From Ampullaceana balthica (Eukaryota; Mollusca; Gastropoda; Lymnaeidae), in NCBI GenBank assembly GCA_944989445.1, contig CALYLW010000340.1, forward strand, positions 178,478 through 242,477: 64,000 nt of DNA, in the 5' to 3' direction. The position numbers were made by a program, and so were the translations under genes. Positions within the stretch are counted from its first letter, which is position 1. Each line of letters starts with the position of its first letter. The notes beneath the pieces are model-generated. The model made no database searches, was not told the DNA's origin, and was given only the letters and a program-made list of their open reading frames with translations. This document shows, piece after piece, positions 1-10,578 of this stretch.

Positions 1-396
1 AATTTTAAAATTCTTTTTCGCCATTTGTCGTCCAAAAAGGCTACTTGACAATTTCCCAAGGTTTCATGCTTCTACCTACGCGGTAAATCCGAGAATTAGT
101 GATGAGTCTGTTTTAATATAAGAAGAAACTACATTTGGGCCCCCGGCCCCCATTAAGTGATAATTTAAATATTGTTTTTACCTGTTACCATCGTGGAAGT
201 GTACTTAACAACTCACTCAAGTTTCATGCTTCTACCTACACGGGAAATAGGAGAGTTAGTGATTTTTAGTTTTTGTATAGCTCATATAAGGAAAAAAACA
301 TCATTTGGGCCCCCGGCCCCCAGGAAGTGATAATTTAATTTTATTTCTCCCGTCGCAATTGCTGGTTTTTACTCAACAACTTCCCAAAGTTTCATG
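1..396 (-). repeat. H1 Helitron subterminal minisatellite (minus orientation)
   Basis: Two and a half copies of a roughly 155-170 bp unit. Each holds a pyrimidine-rich TTTCATGCTTCTACCTAC stretch, a GGGCCCCCGGCCCC palindrome-like block and a 'CAACTTCCCAAAG' segment. The same unit precedes the H1 5' end at 11640 and 63140, so on the minus strand this is Helitron 5' subterminal sequence. Orientation flips at about 397. I read this as part of an older minus-strand H1 element into which the large plus-strand Helitron inserted. Confidence 0.7.
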
Positions 397-1490
397 CTTT
401 TAAAATTCACACTGTTGGGGGCCCGGGGCCCAAAAACGCTTTTTTTTCATTATATGGACTATATAGAATATGAAATCACTAATTTTCTCATTTCTCGAGT
501 AGGCAGAAGCATGAAACTTTGGGAAATTGTTGAGTACAACCCCGCGATGGTAACGGGAGAAAAAACAAGCGAAAAAAATATTTAAAATAACACTTAATGG
601 GGTCCGGGGGCCCAAATGTTTTTTTTCTCAGATAAAAAAACTGACTCATCACTAATTCTCCAACTTTCCGTGTAGGTAGAATCATGAAACTTTGGGAAGT
701 TGTTGAGTAGCCTCTCACGACAAAAACTGGCATAAAAGAATTTTTAAATTCACACTCAGGGGGGCCGGGGCCAAAAACCATTTTTTCCATATATGGGCTA
801 TATTAAAATTAAAATCACTAATTCTCCTATTTCGCGAGTACATAGAAGAATGAAACTTTGGGAAGTTGTTGAGTACACTTCCGCGATATCAACAGGCAAA
901 AAGATATTTAAATTATCACAAACTGGGGACCAGGGGCCCAAATGTAGTTTTTTCCTCATATGAGCTATATAAAAACTTAAATCAATAATTCTCCTATTTC
1001 CCGTATAGGTAGAAGCATGAAACTTTGGGAAGTTTTTTAGTACAAACCCGCAATGGTAACAGGCGAAATATAATTTTAAAATTCACACTAATGGGGGCCG
1101 GGGGTTGAAACTTTTGGAAGTTGTTGAGGACCCAAATATATTATATTCTTAATATCAGCTTTATAAAATGACTCATTACTAATTCTCCTATTTCCCGTGT
1201 AGGTTGGAGCATGAAACTTAGAGAAGTTGATGAGTACACTCCTGCAAAATTAACAAGCGAAAAAAATATTTAAATAACACTCACTAGGGGTCGGAGGCCA
1301 AAATGTTTTTTTTTCTTATATAAAAATTGTTTTAAAAAATGACTCATCATTAATTTTCCAAATTCCTATACAGAAAGAATTATACAACTTTTGAAACTTG
1401 CTGATTTAAAATTCCCACTCATTTATGGCCAGGGGCCCAAATGTAGATTTTTTCTGATATGAGCTATATAAAAACTGGCTCATCATTAAT
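397..1490 (+). repeat. H1 Helitron 5' subterminal minisatellite (plus orientation)
   Basis: About seven degenerate units of the same 155-bp family, now as GTAGGTAGAAGCATGAAAC, followed by 'TTTGGGAAGTTGTTGAGTA' and a GGGGGCCGGGGGCCC block. This orientation matches the ORF downstream. The canonical H1 start (TCTATACTAATAAAAGG) is not present at about 397, so the 5' terminus is truncated or unrecognised. Unit divergence suggests an old array. Confidence 0.65.
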
Positions 1491-1877
1491 TCACTGTGAG
1501 CTACGCGCGGTGGCGTGTTTGGAGGTTGCGTTTTTGATAGGTGCGAAAGTGTGCAAAAGAATGTTGTTTTATTGACGTCATTAAAATATGTGTAGAATTT
1601 TAGAGAGTTTTCATCATATTGTTTAACGCACAGGAAGTGAACGCCATTAAAGCATTATTTAAGTTACTTGATTTTGTATACATTCCTTCACCAAGTTATT
1701 CACGTGTCCCTGTTAATAATAACAGAAATTTTATTTGAACACGTCTTCTCTTCTGTTTTGTGTTCGTGTATTACGCTTACAGTTATTTTGTAGGTATTTC
1801 AGACTTAGTGTATATTGTTCAGCACCCAATTATATCATCGTTCGATCCTCACTCTCATTAATTATAATTTATTTATA
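1491..1877 (+). other. Helitron leader upstream of the ORF
   Basis: Non-repetitive 0.39 kb between the minisatellite and the first ATG of the Helitron ORF. It starts with a short GC-rich patch (GAGCTACGCGCGGTGGCG) and becomes AT-rich. The reading frame is already open from 1815 but lacks an ATG until 1878. No clear TATA box stands out. It probably holds the element's own promoter and 5' UTR; that is inferred from position only. Confidence 0.4.
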
Positions 1878-4800
1878 ATGAATATGTCTATCGAGGTGAT
1901 CACCATTGATCAAAGAACTGTATTTTACCGAGTGGTTACCATGCCCGGAGATGGCGCCTGCCTTTTCCATTCTCTCAGTTACCATATCCTGCTTAGTCTT
2001 GATATTCGGAGGAATATATTGTCTCATGTACTGAATGATTGGGAGAGGTTCAAGGTGTGGTCTGATGACGGTACAGGAGACAATTATACTACACATGAGC
2101 ACTATAAGAGTGAAATGCTTAAGCCCTTCACCTTTGGTTCTGCATGTGAGTTGATTGCTGCTGCTGAATTGTTCGGTTGTCGCTTTCAAGTGTACCGAAA
2201 TGGACAAATCTTTTACACCTTTGGACAACCTCCAATGCCTCTTAAACGTCTAAGAATCACGGGTAACGATTTGAGTAGGGGACATTTTGATGTTTATGAA
2301 AGTTTAAGTTCTCAAAATCAGGCTTCTAAGTTATTAATGAAACCGGTTGTATGCCTACAACGATTGACAGAAGCCGAATGTCACGTTAACACACCAAGCC
2401 TTAGAATTACTAACGTAATTGTAACAGAGAACGAATCTCAAACCGATTGTGAGGACAACACTGCACCCTATGTGAATCCAGTAAAAAGGAGGCGTGTCAA
2501 ACGTCGTGGTAGATTTTCTGATGCAGCTAGACGGAAACAACTTCGTGACGCAGCTGTTAAATACTTGCAGAAAAATCCACAAGTAAATAGAGACGCTGTC
2601 AGTAAATACTCTAAGGCCAATCCACAAGTAAATAGAGACGCTGTCAGTAAATACTCTCAGACCAATCCACAAGTAAATAGAGACGCTGTCAGTAAATACT
2701 CTCAGGCCAATCCACAAGTAAATAGAGAATCCGTTTCTAGATACGATCCCAGTAATGACAAGCGACTCAAACGAAAACAAAATGTTTGGCTCAAAAAAGC
2801 TGATTGTGGATTTGCGTACGACTCAAATTTACAGTATGAATCTGACAAAACTGTGAACATTGGATCTATGAATGTTGAATGTGAGTATTGTCAAGCTATT
2901 AGGTGGAAATGCGAGACTCCTGGATTGTGCTGTAACGGTGGTAAAGTCTCTCTCACTCATTTACATGAGCTTCCTGACCTTCTTGAGGGTCTGTTAAATG
3001 GTGAACATCCTCAAAGTGAGCATTTTTTAAACAACATTCGAAAGTATAACAGTGCATTTCAAATGACGTCATTTGGAGCTAACCGAATCGTTGAGGGAAA
3101 TTTCATGCCTTCATTTAAAGTCCAGGGACAAGTGTATCACCTGATTGGCAGTCTTTTACCTATGCCGACTAAGGAACATACATTTTTGCAAATTTATTTC
3201 GTCGGGGACGACGAAAAGGAAACACAAATGCGGTGCGCTAATGTCTCTGGACTGAACACGCCACTGGTGCAGAAATTACAAAAAATGCTGCATGAATGTA
3301 ACACTTATATCCAAGATTTCCAGTCGGCACTTGACAGTATGTCAGAAACAGATACAGACTTCAAAGTTGTTATTAACGCTGACAAAAAGCCATTAAATGC
3401 CCACAAAGGCCGGTTTAATAAACCTACAGTACGTGAAGTTGGTGTTGTCATTGTTGGGCAAGCGTTCGAGAATAGGGATATTGTCTTGAAAAGTAGAGAC
3501 AACAAACTTCATCGCATTAAGGAAACCCACAGGTCCTATGATGCACTTCAATATCCCCTCATGTTCTGCTATGGTGAAGACGGTTATTCTGTTTCTATAC
3601 CTCAAGTTCACGCTGTCAGCAAGTTAGCTATGAAGAAAACAGTCTCTGCAGCAAACTTCTACTCATACCGGCTTATGAGCAAAAAGCAATATAATAATAC
3701 TATCCTTTACTATCGAGCTTTATTGAATCAGTTTTTAGTTGATATGTATGCAAAAATTGAAACAGAAAGATTAAATTTTATAAGACTAAATCAAAAGAAA
3801 CTACGAGCAGAACAGTACATCCACCTAAAAGATGCTATAGACAAAAACGACACTAATTTAAATGAAATTGGTCAAGCTGTGATATTACCATCGTCGTTCA
3901 CTGGAGGACCTCGCTATATGCACGAGCGTACACAAGACGCAATGACATACGTACGTCATTATGGCCGACCTGACTTATTTATCACATTTACTTGTAATCC
4001 AAAGTGGACTGATATCACTAACGTTCTCCTACCACGTCAAAAACCTCACGATCGACACGACCTCATCAGCCGAGTGTTTCACTTGAAAATTCGCAAAATG
4101 ATGGACTTGCTGACCAAGAGTAACATTTTCGGCTGTACAACTTGCTACATGTACACCATAGAGTGGCAAAAGCGAGGACTTCCCCATGCACACATTCTGT
4201 TGTGGTTAAAGGATAGGATTAGGCCAGCTGTCATCGATCAAGTGATATGTGCTGAACTTCCTGATCCACAGACTGACCCATCCCTCTACGAAATAGTAAA
4301 ATCCACCATGATCCACGGACCATGTGGACCTCATAATATTAAATCCCCCTGCATGATAAACGGAACATGTAGTAGAAAATTCCCGCGTCCCTTCATCTCA
4401 GAAACTCAGGCAGGAGAAAATGGTTATCCTCAGTACCGCCGGCGCGCTCCGGGTAATGGCGGTCATACAGCTAACATCAATGGAGAAGATATCGACAACA
4501 GATGGGTGGTCCCATATAATCCTGTGCTGTCCCGCTTCTTCAATGCCCACATCAACGTTGAATTTTGCAATTCAGTAAAATCGATAAAATACATATGCAA
4601 GTATATTAACAAGGGAAGTGACCAGGCAGTATTTGCAATACAAAATCAATATGACGAAATATCTCGATACGAAGCTGGACGTTACATAAGTAGCTCTGAA
4701 GCAGCGTGGCGCATTTTCCGTTTTCCCGTTCACGAACGTTACCCTCCGGTCGTTCATCTTGCTGTGCATCTTGAGAACGGGCAAAGAATTTATTTCACAG

Positions 4801-6938
4801 AATGCAATGTTGTCAATAAAGTACGCAATCCACCACAGACGACACTGTTAGCATTCTTTGACCTTTGCAAACGCGATGATTTTGCAAAACAACTTCATTA
4901 TAATGAAATTCCATCCTATTATGTGTGGAATAACAACATGTTTTGTCGGAGAAAACAAGGGAAGACTGTGCCAGGACATTCGGGAGTGAAAAGAGATAAT
5001 GTGTTGGGACGGATCTACACTGTGCACCCGAAAAACTCTGAATGCTACCATCTTCGGCTGCTGCTCAACGAAATCAAAGGTCCCACGTCTTTTCAATGTC
5101 TGAGAACAGTTGGTGGTGTCCTACATCCAACCTATAAGTCGGCCTGCAGGGCCCTTGGTTTGTTACATGACGATATCAACTGGGACGAGACTCTACAGGA
5201 AGCTGCCCTATCTCGGTCACCTCAAATGATCCGTGAACTCTTTGGTGTCATGCTGGTGTTCTGCCAAATGGAAAACCCATTAAGCTTATGGGAAAAACAT
5301 AGAGACAGCCTAGCAGAAGATGTTTGGAGACAGACTGAAAGAGCTCATAAGGGAACAGAAGTCGAAAAATGGTCTGATTTGATGTATAACGAGTGTCTAC
5401 AGTTGCTTGAAAACTATGTCATTTATATTGGAGGTAAATCTCTTAAACATTACGGTTTGCCATCACCTTTGAAAGAACTGACAGGGATTACTTCAAATCC
5501 AGAGTACTTGAGAGAGACATCTTACAACACCTCGCAGTTGGCCAACACAGTTACAAATAACGAGATGTTACTAAACAGTGACCAAAAGACAGTTTATGAG
5601 CAAGTCACGAGAAGTGTTGTCTCGGGCACTGGCACGGTGTTTTTCCTTGATGCTCCAGGAGGAACTGGCAAGACATTTCTTATAAACCTTCTTCTTGCAA
5701 AAATCCGAGCAGAAGGTAACATTGCCATAGCTGTGGCTTCTTCTGGGATCGCAGCGACTCTTCTTGAGGGTGGCAGAACAGCTCATTCAGCTTTTAAGCT
5801 GCCTCTGAACCTCAGCGATATTGAATCTCCAATGTGCAACATATCAAAACAGAGCAACACGGCTGAAGTACTACGACATTGTCAGCTTATTGTCTGGGAT
5901 GAATGCACAATGGCACACAGAGGAGGTATTGAGGCTTTAGACAGGACACTCCAAGACATCCGAAACACCAACAAAGTTATGGGAGGCTTGACAGTGTTGT
6001 TAGCTGGAGACTTCCGGCAAACCTTACCAATCGTACCCAGAGGAACACGTGCTGATGAAGTTAAGGCATGTCTGAAGTCTTCCTACCTATGGCCACAAAT
6101 CAATATTATTACCTTAGAAATAAACATGAGGGTTCATTTGAATGGCGACAAAAAAGACGGGGAGTTCTCTTCTATTCTAATGAGTATAGGAGATGGCACC
6201 TTCATTCAGGAAAATTGTAAAATAAAAATTCCTACAAATCTCTGTCACCTCGTGAATACCTTGGAAATCCTCCTTGAAAAGGTTTACCCGAATATAAAAA
6301 ATCTCCATGAATATGACGTGTCATGGTTAAGGGAGAGAGCTATCTTGACACCAAGGAATGACATGACTACGACGATAAATCATATTTTAATTAAAGAGCT
6401 ACCTTCACAAGTTAAAAAATATAAGTCAGTTGATTCAGTTGTGGAAGTGGAAGACGTAGTGCATTATCCGGTAGAGTTTCTTCACACTCTAAATCCTCCA
6501 GGAACTCCTGAGCATGAGCTAATTTTGAAGGTTGGGGCACCGATAATGTTGCTGAGAAACTTACAGCCACAGAAACTTTGTAACGGCACAAGACTTCAGG
6601 TCACGTGTTTGCACAAAAATCTAATTGAGGCAACTATTTTTACTGGCCATGGCTCAGGGGAGACAGTTTTTATTCCTCGAATCTCAATTATTCCTTCTGA
6701 TATGCCATTTCAATTTAAGCGCCTCCAGTTTCCAGTAAGGCTCTGTTTCGCAATGACAATAAACAAATCTCAGGGACAGACCTTACAAATGGTTGGCATT
6801 GATTTAAGGCAAGATTGCTTTTCGCATGGGCAACTTTACGTTGCATGCTCTAGAGTACGCTCAGCAAGCAGCTTAGTCATTTTACAACCGGAGGGCCGAA
6901 CTGACAATATTGTATACACGGAAATACTTAATAAATAA
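1878..6938 (+). CDS. Autonomous Helitron Rep-helicase transposase with N-terminal OTU-like domain
   Basis: An uninterrupted ORF of 1686 codons, starting at the first ATG (1878; a second is at 1884). It encodes the replication and transposition protein of a rolling-circle transposon. Order: an OTU-type cysteine-protease-like region (residues 20-140; DGACLF with Cys28, GHFDVYE with His136); 15-residue repeats (about 233-290); a Cys-rich motif (CEYC...LCC); the Helitron_like_N/Rep core with the HUH motif HAH at 770-772; paired tyrosines in YICKYINKG (Tyr905 and Tyr909). A PIF1-like SF1B helicase follows: Walker A PGGTGKT with Lys1265, Walker B WDE at 1341-1342, GDFRQ at 1377-1381, NKSQGQT near 1629, and a C-terminal YVACSR. 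All catalytic positions I looked for are present, so it may be functional. OTU fusions are known in some Helitrons. The 3' end of the element is taken at 10949. Confidence 0.93.
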   Translation: MNMSIEVITIDQRTVFYRVVTMPGDGACLFHSLSYHILLSLDIRRNILSHVLNDWERFKVWSDDGTGDNYTTHEHYKSEMLKPFTFGSACELIAAAELFGCRFQVYRNGQIFYTFGQPPMPLKRLRITGNDLSRGHFDVYESLSSQNQASKLLMKPVVCLQRLTEAECHVNTPSLRITNVIVTENESQTDCEDNTAPYVNPVKRRRVKRRGRFSDAARRKQLRDAAVKYLQKNPQVNRDAVSKYSKANPQVNRDAVSKYSQTNPQVNRDAVSKYSQANPQVNRESVSRYDPSNDKRLKRKQNVWLKKADCGFAYDSNLQYESDKTVNIGSMNVECEYCQAIRWKCETPGLCCNGGKVSLTHLHELPDLLEGLLNGEHPQSEHFLNNIRKYNSAFQMTSFGANRIVEGNFMPSFKVQGQVYHLIGSLLPMPTKEHTFLQIYFVGDDEKETQMRCANVSGLNTPLVQKLQKMLHECNTYIQDFQSALDSMSETDTDFKVVINADKKPLNAHKGRFNKPTVREVGVVIVGQAFENRDIVLKSRDNKLHRIKETHRSYDALQYPLMFCYGEDGYSVSIPQVHAVSKLAMKKTVSAANFYSYRLMSKKQYNNTILYYRALLNQFLVDMYAKIETERLNFIRLNQKKLRAEQYIHLKDAIDKNDTNLNEIGQAVILPSSFTGGPRYMHERTQDAMTYVRHYGRPDLFITFTCNPKWTDITNVLLPRQKPHDRHDLISRVFHLKIRKMMDLLTKSNIFGCTTCYMYTIEWQKRGLPHAHILLWLKDRIRPAVIDQVICAELPDPQTDPSLYEIVKSTMIHGPCGPHNIKSPCMINGTCSRKFPRPFISETQAGENGYPQYRRRAPGNGGHTANINGEDIDNRWVVPYNPVLSRFFNAHINVEFCNSVKSIKYICKYINKGSDQAVFAIQNQYDEISRYEAGRYISSSEAAWRIFRFPVHERYPPVVHLAVHLENGQRIYFTECNVVNKVRNPPQTTLLAFFDLCKRDDFAKQLHYNEIPSYYVWNNNMFCRRKQGKTVPGHSGVKRDNVLGRIYTVHPKNSECYHLRLLLNEIKGPTSFQCLRTVGGVLHPTYKSACRALGLLHDDINWDETLQEAALSRSPQMIRELFGVMLVFCQMENPLSLWEKHRDSLAEDVWRQTERAHKGTEVEKWSDLMYNECLQLLENYVIYIGGKSLKHYGLPSPLKELTGITSNPEYLRETSYNTSQLANTVTNNEMLLNSDQKTVYEQVTRSVVSGTGTVFFLDAPGGTGKTFLINLLLAKIRAEGNIAIAVASSGIAATLLEGGRTAHSAFKLPLNLSDIESPMCNISKQSNTAEVLRHCQLIVWDECTMAHRGGIEALDRTLQDIRNTNKVMGGLTVLLAGDFRQTLPIVPRGTRADEVKACLKSSYLWPQINIITLEINMRVHLNGDKKDGEFSSILMSIGDGTFIQENCKIKIPTNLCHLVNTLEILLEKVYPNIKNLHEYDVSWLRERAILTPRNDMTTTINHILIKELPSQVKKYKSVDSVVEVEDVVHYPVEFLHTLNPPGTPEHELILKVGAPIMLLRNLQPQKLCNGTRLQVTCLHKNLIEATIFTGHGSGETVFIPRISIIPSDMPFQFKRLQFPVRLCFAMTINKSQGQTLQMVGIDLRQDCFSHGQLYVACSRVRSASSLVILQPEGRTDNIVYTEILNK
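2574..2750 (+). repeat. 45-bp in-frame tandem repeat inside the Helitron ORF
   Basis: Four consecutive 45-bp units, starting at 2574, 2619, 2664 and 2709, encode the 15-residue repeat NPQVNRDAVSKYS plus two variable residues. The units are almost identical at DNA level and the last one drifts. Being a multiple of three, copy-number change keeps the frame. The segment links the OTU-like domain to the zinc-binding/Rep region; its role is unknown. Confidence 0.9.
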
Positions 6939-7019
6939 TTATTTGTGTATTTTCAATTTTCAATCGTATTAAAGACTTACATTTTATAAGTAAAAAATTA
7001 AAGCAGTAATTGAAGTAAC

Positions 7020-7215
7020 AGTTTTGACAGGCTGTGCTAAAGGAGAAGATGTCTTTTTATCCATAATCCCATTAATGCCAACATACAATGAAATTAAATT
7101 TAAACGTCTTCAGTTCTCAATTCGGAATATCTATTAATAACACACAAGGACAATCACTGTCGGTAGCTGAAATAAATTTGAACGGCCCCTGTTTTTCTCA
7201 TGGAAATTTGCCTGG
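7020..7215 (+). pseudogene. Relic of a second Helitron helicase C-terminus
   Basis: Translates as a decayed copy of the last helicase motifs. One frame gives a VFLSIIPLMP-type stretch followed by KFKRLQFSIR. After a frameshift near 7125 comes NNTQGQSL and then GPCFSHGNL. The intact ORF has FIPRISIIPSDMPFQFKRLQF, NKSQGQTL and DCFSHGQL at the matching places. Divergence is far above that of a recent duplication, so it probably derives from another Helitron lineage or an old domain duplication. It lies directly behind the intact stop codon. Confidence 0.7.
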
Positions 7216-7499
7216 TGATACATGGCTGCCATAAAATATATTTTCTTTGTGTTTGGTCAAAATTTTGTAAAGCCCATTTAAAAAAGAAAATTATAAAAAG
7301 AAGTACTGCTATATATTTTGTATCTCAAAGATTTTTCTGTGTTTAAATGTACCTACAAATTAAATGTACGTTAAGGCTTACAATTACTCTAATTACATAT
7401 TTAATATTGTTTTATTATTCTCTCTCTCCTCTCCTCCCCCCTCTATCTGTCTCTCTCTCTCTCTCTATCTCTTTTGTGTTAAAAATAGAATTATCTGTT

Positions 7500-7735
7500 A
7501 TTAAACATTTGCATTGTTTTAAAACACATCTTTCCAAATTAAAAAAAAATCAAATATTTTTTTTGACTGATAAATTTAGATTATTTTCACACTTATGTCA
7601 ATATATTTTTGTTCAATTTAAATGTAAATGTTTTTTTTTACTTAAAGCGTGTACACATATTTCTGTACATTTTTCTATGTAAAGCGCGTTGAAAGCTGCG
7701 GATAGCTTGATTATCGCGTTATATAAATTCTCAAA
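7500..7735 (+). mobile_element. Degenerate L2/CR1-like LINE 3' end
   Basis: Resembles the tail of the LINE copies at 13.6 and 41.3 kb. It has an AAAACACATCTTT stretch matching the codons for the final K-T-H-L-F, then a GTAAAGCGCGTTGAAAGC...TTATATAAATTCTC 3' stem-loop-like end. A second copy lies in the next module unit. Short and diverged. Confidence 0.45.
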
Positions 7736-8896
7736 TTGTTACAATCAATTCAATTGTTATGATACTACAACGTGCATTTACAAGTGAATGTTTTAAGAAA
7801 TCCTGTCAGATAAAATTTATTGATTATTTAAGTTCATGTTTTTTTCTAAATAGAATAAACGAATTATTTTAAGGAGATTGTTGAAGACCAACTTCTGCTT
7901 TAAAATTTCTTTAAATGAAGTTACACATCATGACACTACATGTCTTTTATAACTGCCAAAGTACCAACGAACACCATGCATTATGTTTAAATACACATTT
8001 ATCAATGTATATTACAGAGAAAAGCATTGATCTATAAGAAGTGTCCGTTTTCAAATCTTCGGACCTATAGTCTGTTCAAAGAAAATGTTATTAAAACCCT
8101 TAAAACTCACCAACATTGAAATTATTATTTAATGGACGTACACCAAATAAGACTTTTGAAAGGTGTATTATCAGAAAAATTAAATTCAATTTAATTGTGT
8201 ACAAAAAAAGCTATTGAGTAAATTATAGTCATGTTTCAGATACAGAAAACTATTTTTTACAGAGGAAAACAAAATCATTAGGTCCAGTATAATTTAAATA
8301 ATCTATGTGTAAAAGATTTTACTATTAGAAATTATTAACAATAATAACGTCTGGGTTAGTAAAATGTGTGAAATAATTAGTTTAAGTTCTGGAGAATATT
8401 AATCAATATTAAGTGTTAAAGTTAAATCGAAGCCGACTTTACTGAAATAGATATTTTACAGATAGAATGTCACTTATGTAGAAAATATGAATTCATCTAT
8501 TGCCAGTCTAAGTGACAACCTTTCAAATTGGCAATAGTCTACTGATACATGGCTGCCGTAAAATATGTTTTCTTTTTGTTTTTGAATGCATTTTTAAAGC
8601 TCAATTTAAAAAGAAAATTATCAATAAAAAAGAAGTACTTGCTATTCATTTTGTATGTCAAAGCTTTTTCTGTGTATAAATGTACATATCAATTTATTGT
8701 TGTATGTCAAAGCTTTTTCTGTGTTTAAATGTACCTATCAATTTATTGTACGCTAAGACTTACAATTACTCTAATAACATATTTTATATTGTTTAAAATT
8801 ATTCATTGCAAATTTAAAGAGAAAGATTACATATTACAATTTTCAAAGTAAAAGGGTTTATTGAATCTATACCTTCACTTAAATATTTGGCAAACG

Positions 8897-8899
<3 letters not shown>

Positions 8900-8944
<45 letters not shown>

Positions 8945-8976
8945 CCTTTCCCTCTCTTTTCTCTCTCTCTCTCTTT
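8900..8976. repeat. (CT)n microsatellite
   Basis: Almost pure CT dinucleotides interrupted by TAT and CCCTTTCC. The same slot is occupied at 7418-7470 and 10396-10440 in the other module copies with different lengths, so the microsatellite has changed size independently in each copy. Confidence 0.9.
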
Positions 8977-9044
8977 TGTGGTAAAAATAGAATTCTCTGT
9001 TATTAAACATTTGTAGTATTTCTACTACTTATTAAGCCTACTTA

Positions 9045-9306
9045 AAGCCCTCAAGACTGCATTGTTTTAAAACACATCTTTTCAAACTTTACTTTTCCAA
9101 ATTTAAAAAAAAATCAAATATCTCTTTGACTGACAAATTTAGATTATTTGCACAATCGTGTAAATATATTTTTTTTAAATTTAAATATGCATGCTGCTGT
9201 TGTTTTTTTTTCTTAAAGCGTGTACAAATATTTGTGTTCATTTTTCTATGTAAAGCGCGTTGAAAGCAGCTGCTAGCTGGATTATTGCGCTATATAAATT
9301 CTCAAA
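9045..9306 (+). mobile_element. Degenerate L2/CR1-like LINE 3' end (second module copy)
   Basis: Homologous to 7500-7735. It reads CAAGACTGCATTG...AACACATCTTTTCAAAC, as in the intact LINE tails, and ends in GTAAAGCGCGTTG...GCGCTATATAAATTC. It was duplicated with the surrounding module rather than inserted independently, since it holds the same relative position in each unit. Confidence 0.45.
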
Positions 9307-9888
9307 TTGTTGAAATCAATTCAATTGTTATTATACAACGTGACTTTAGTGGTGAAGGTCTTAAGAAATCCTGTCAGATAATTTTTTAGTGATTATTTAA
9401 AGTCAAAGTTCTTTTCCTAAATAGAATCGAGAATTATTTTAAGGAGATTATTGAAGGCCAACTTCTGCTTTAAAATTTCTTTCAATTAAATTACACATCA
9501 TGACACTACATGTCTTTTATACCTGCCAAAATACCCACCGGATACAATGCAATATGTTTAAATACACATTTATCGATGTGTTATTACAGAGAAAAGCATT
9601 GATCCATAAGAAATGTCCGTTTTCAAATCTTCGGACCTATAGTCTGTTCCATGAATAATGTTATTTTTAAACCCTTAAAACTCACCAACATTAAAATTAT
9701 AATTTAATGGGCTTACATCAAATAAGACTTTTGAAAGGTGTGTTAATGTAAAATTTAAATTTAATTTCAAAATATATATATATATTTTAAAACTATTGCT
9801 TAGTCACATGTAGATATTTTCATTGGAAAGTTAATTTGATCGTAACATTCTTGGCATATAAGATATTGTCGTAGGTGTACCAAAACAA

Positions 9889-9891
<3 letters not shown>

Positions 9892-9972
<81 letters not shown>
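9892..9972. repeat. (AT)n microsatellite
   Basis: About 40 uninterrupted AT dinucleotides inside the second module copy. Surrounding sequence to about 10160 is absent from the first copy and accounts for part of the length difference. Confidence 0.95.
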
Positions 9973-9975
<3 letters not shown>

Positions 9976-10578
9976 CATATATATTCAGATATCTTGATTT
10001 ATTAGTCTCATTTCTTTTTGAATTTTTTTACTAAATAAAAGAAGATGTGATGTTAATTTTCATTGTTCTGATTCAATTTGTAATAAAATGAATTTAACAT
10101 TAAACTAAATTTTAATTAGTCTGATAATTAAAATGCATCGATTTGTTTTTCAATGGTGTAGTAATTTGTATTGATGAAAAAGAAGTACTTGCTATTCATT
10201 TTTTATATCAAGGCCTTTTCTGTGTTTAAATGTACATATCAATTTATTGTACACTAAGACTTACAATTACTCTAATAACATATTTAATATTGTTTAATTA
10301 TTCATTGCAAATTTAAAGAGAAAGATTACATATTTCAATTTTCAAATTAAAAGTGTTTATTGAATCTATACCTTCACTAAAAAATTTGGCAAACGTCTCT
10401 CTCTCTCTTTCTCTCTCTCACTCTCTCTCTCTCTCTCTTTTGTGGTAAAAATATAATTCTCTGTTATAAAAAAAACCATTTGTAGTATTTCTGCTACTTA
10501 GTAAGTCTACTTGCAGCTTTCAAGACTTCATTGTTTTAAAACACATCTTTTCAAACTTTACTTTTCCAAATTTAAAAA

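Larger units (their letters stand above)
7213..10578. repeat. Direct repeats of a 1.3-1.6 kb non-coding module (2.5 copies)
   Basis: Three successive copies in direct order: about 7213-8539, 8540-10165, and a truncated one at 10166-10578. Shared landmarks are GATACATGGCTGCC (7216, 8544), a CT-rich microsatellite (7418, 8900, 10396), TTAAAACACATCTTTTC (7518, 9070, 10536), TGTAAAGCGCGTTGAAAGC (7678, 9249) and CTTCGGACCTATAGTC (8058, 9630). Spacing varies from 1.33 to 1.57 kb because of indels and microsatellite growth. No coding potential. It fills the space between the Helitron ORF and the element's 3' end. Confidence 0.75.

Noticed and set aside
394..790. Several 60-100 codon frames in the H1 minisatellite
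   Set aside because: They run across repeat units on both strands and change with each unit; non-coding repeat sequence.
1815..1877. Start of the Helitron protein at 1815
   Set aside because: The codon there is TTG; the first ATG in frame is at 1878 and still precedes the whole OTU-like region.
2355..2780. Antisense frame with repeated WIGLRVFTDSVSIYL
   Set aside because: It is the reverse complement of the 45-bp in-frame repeat of the Helitron ORF.
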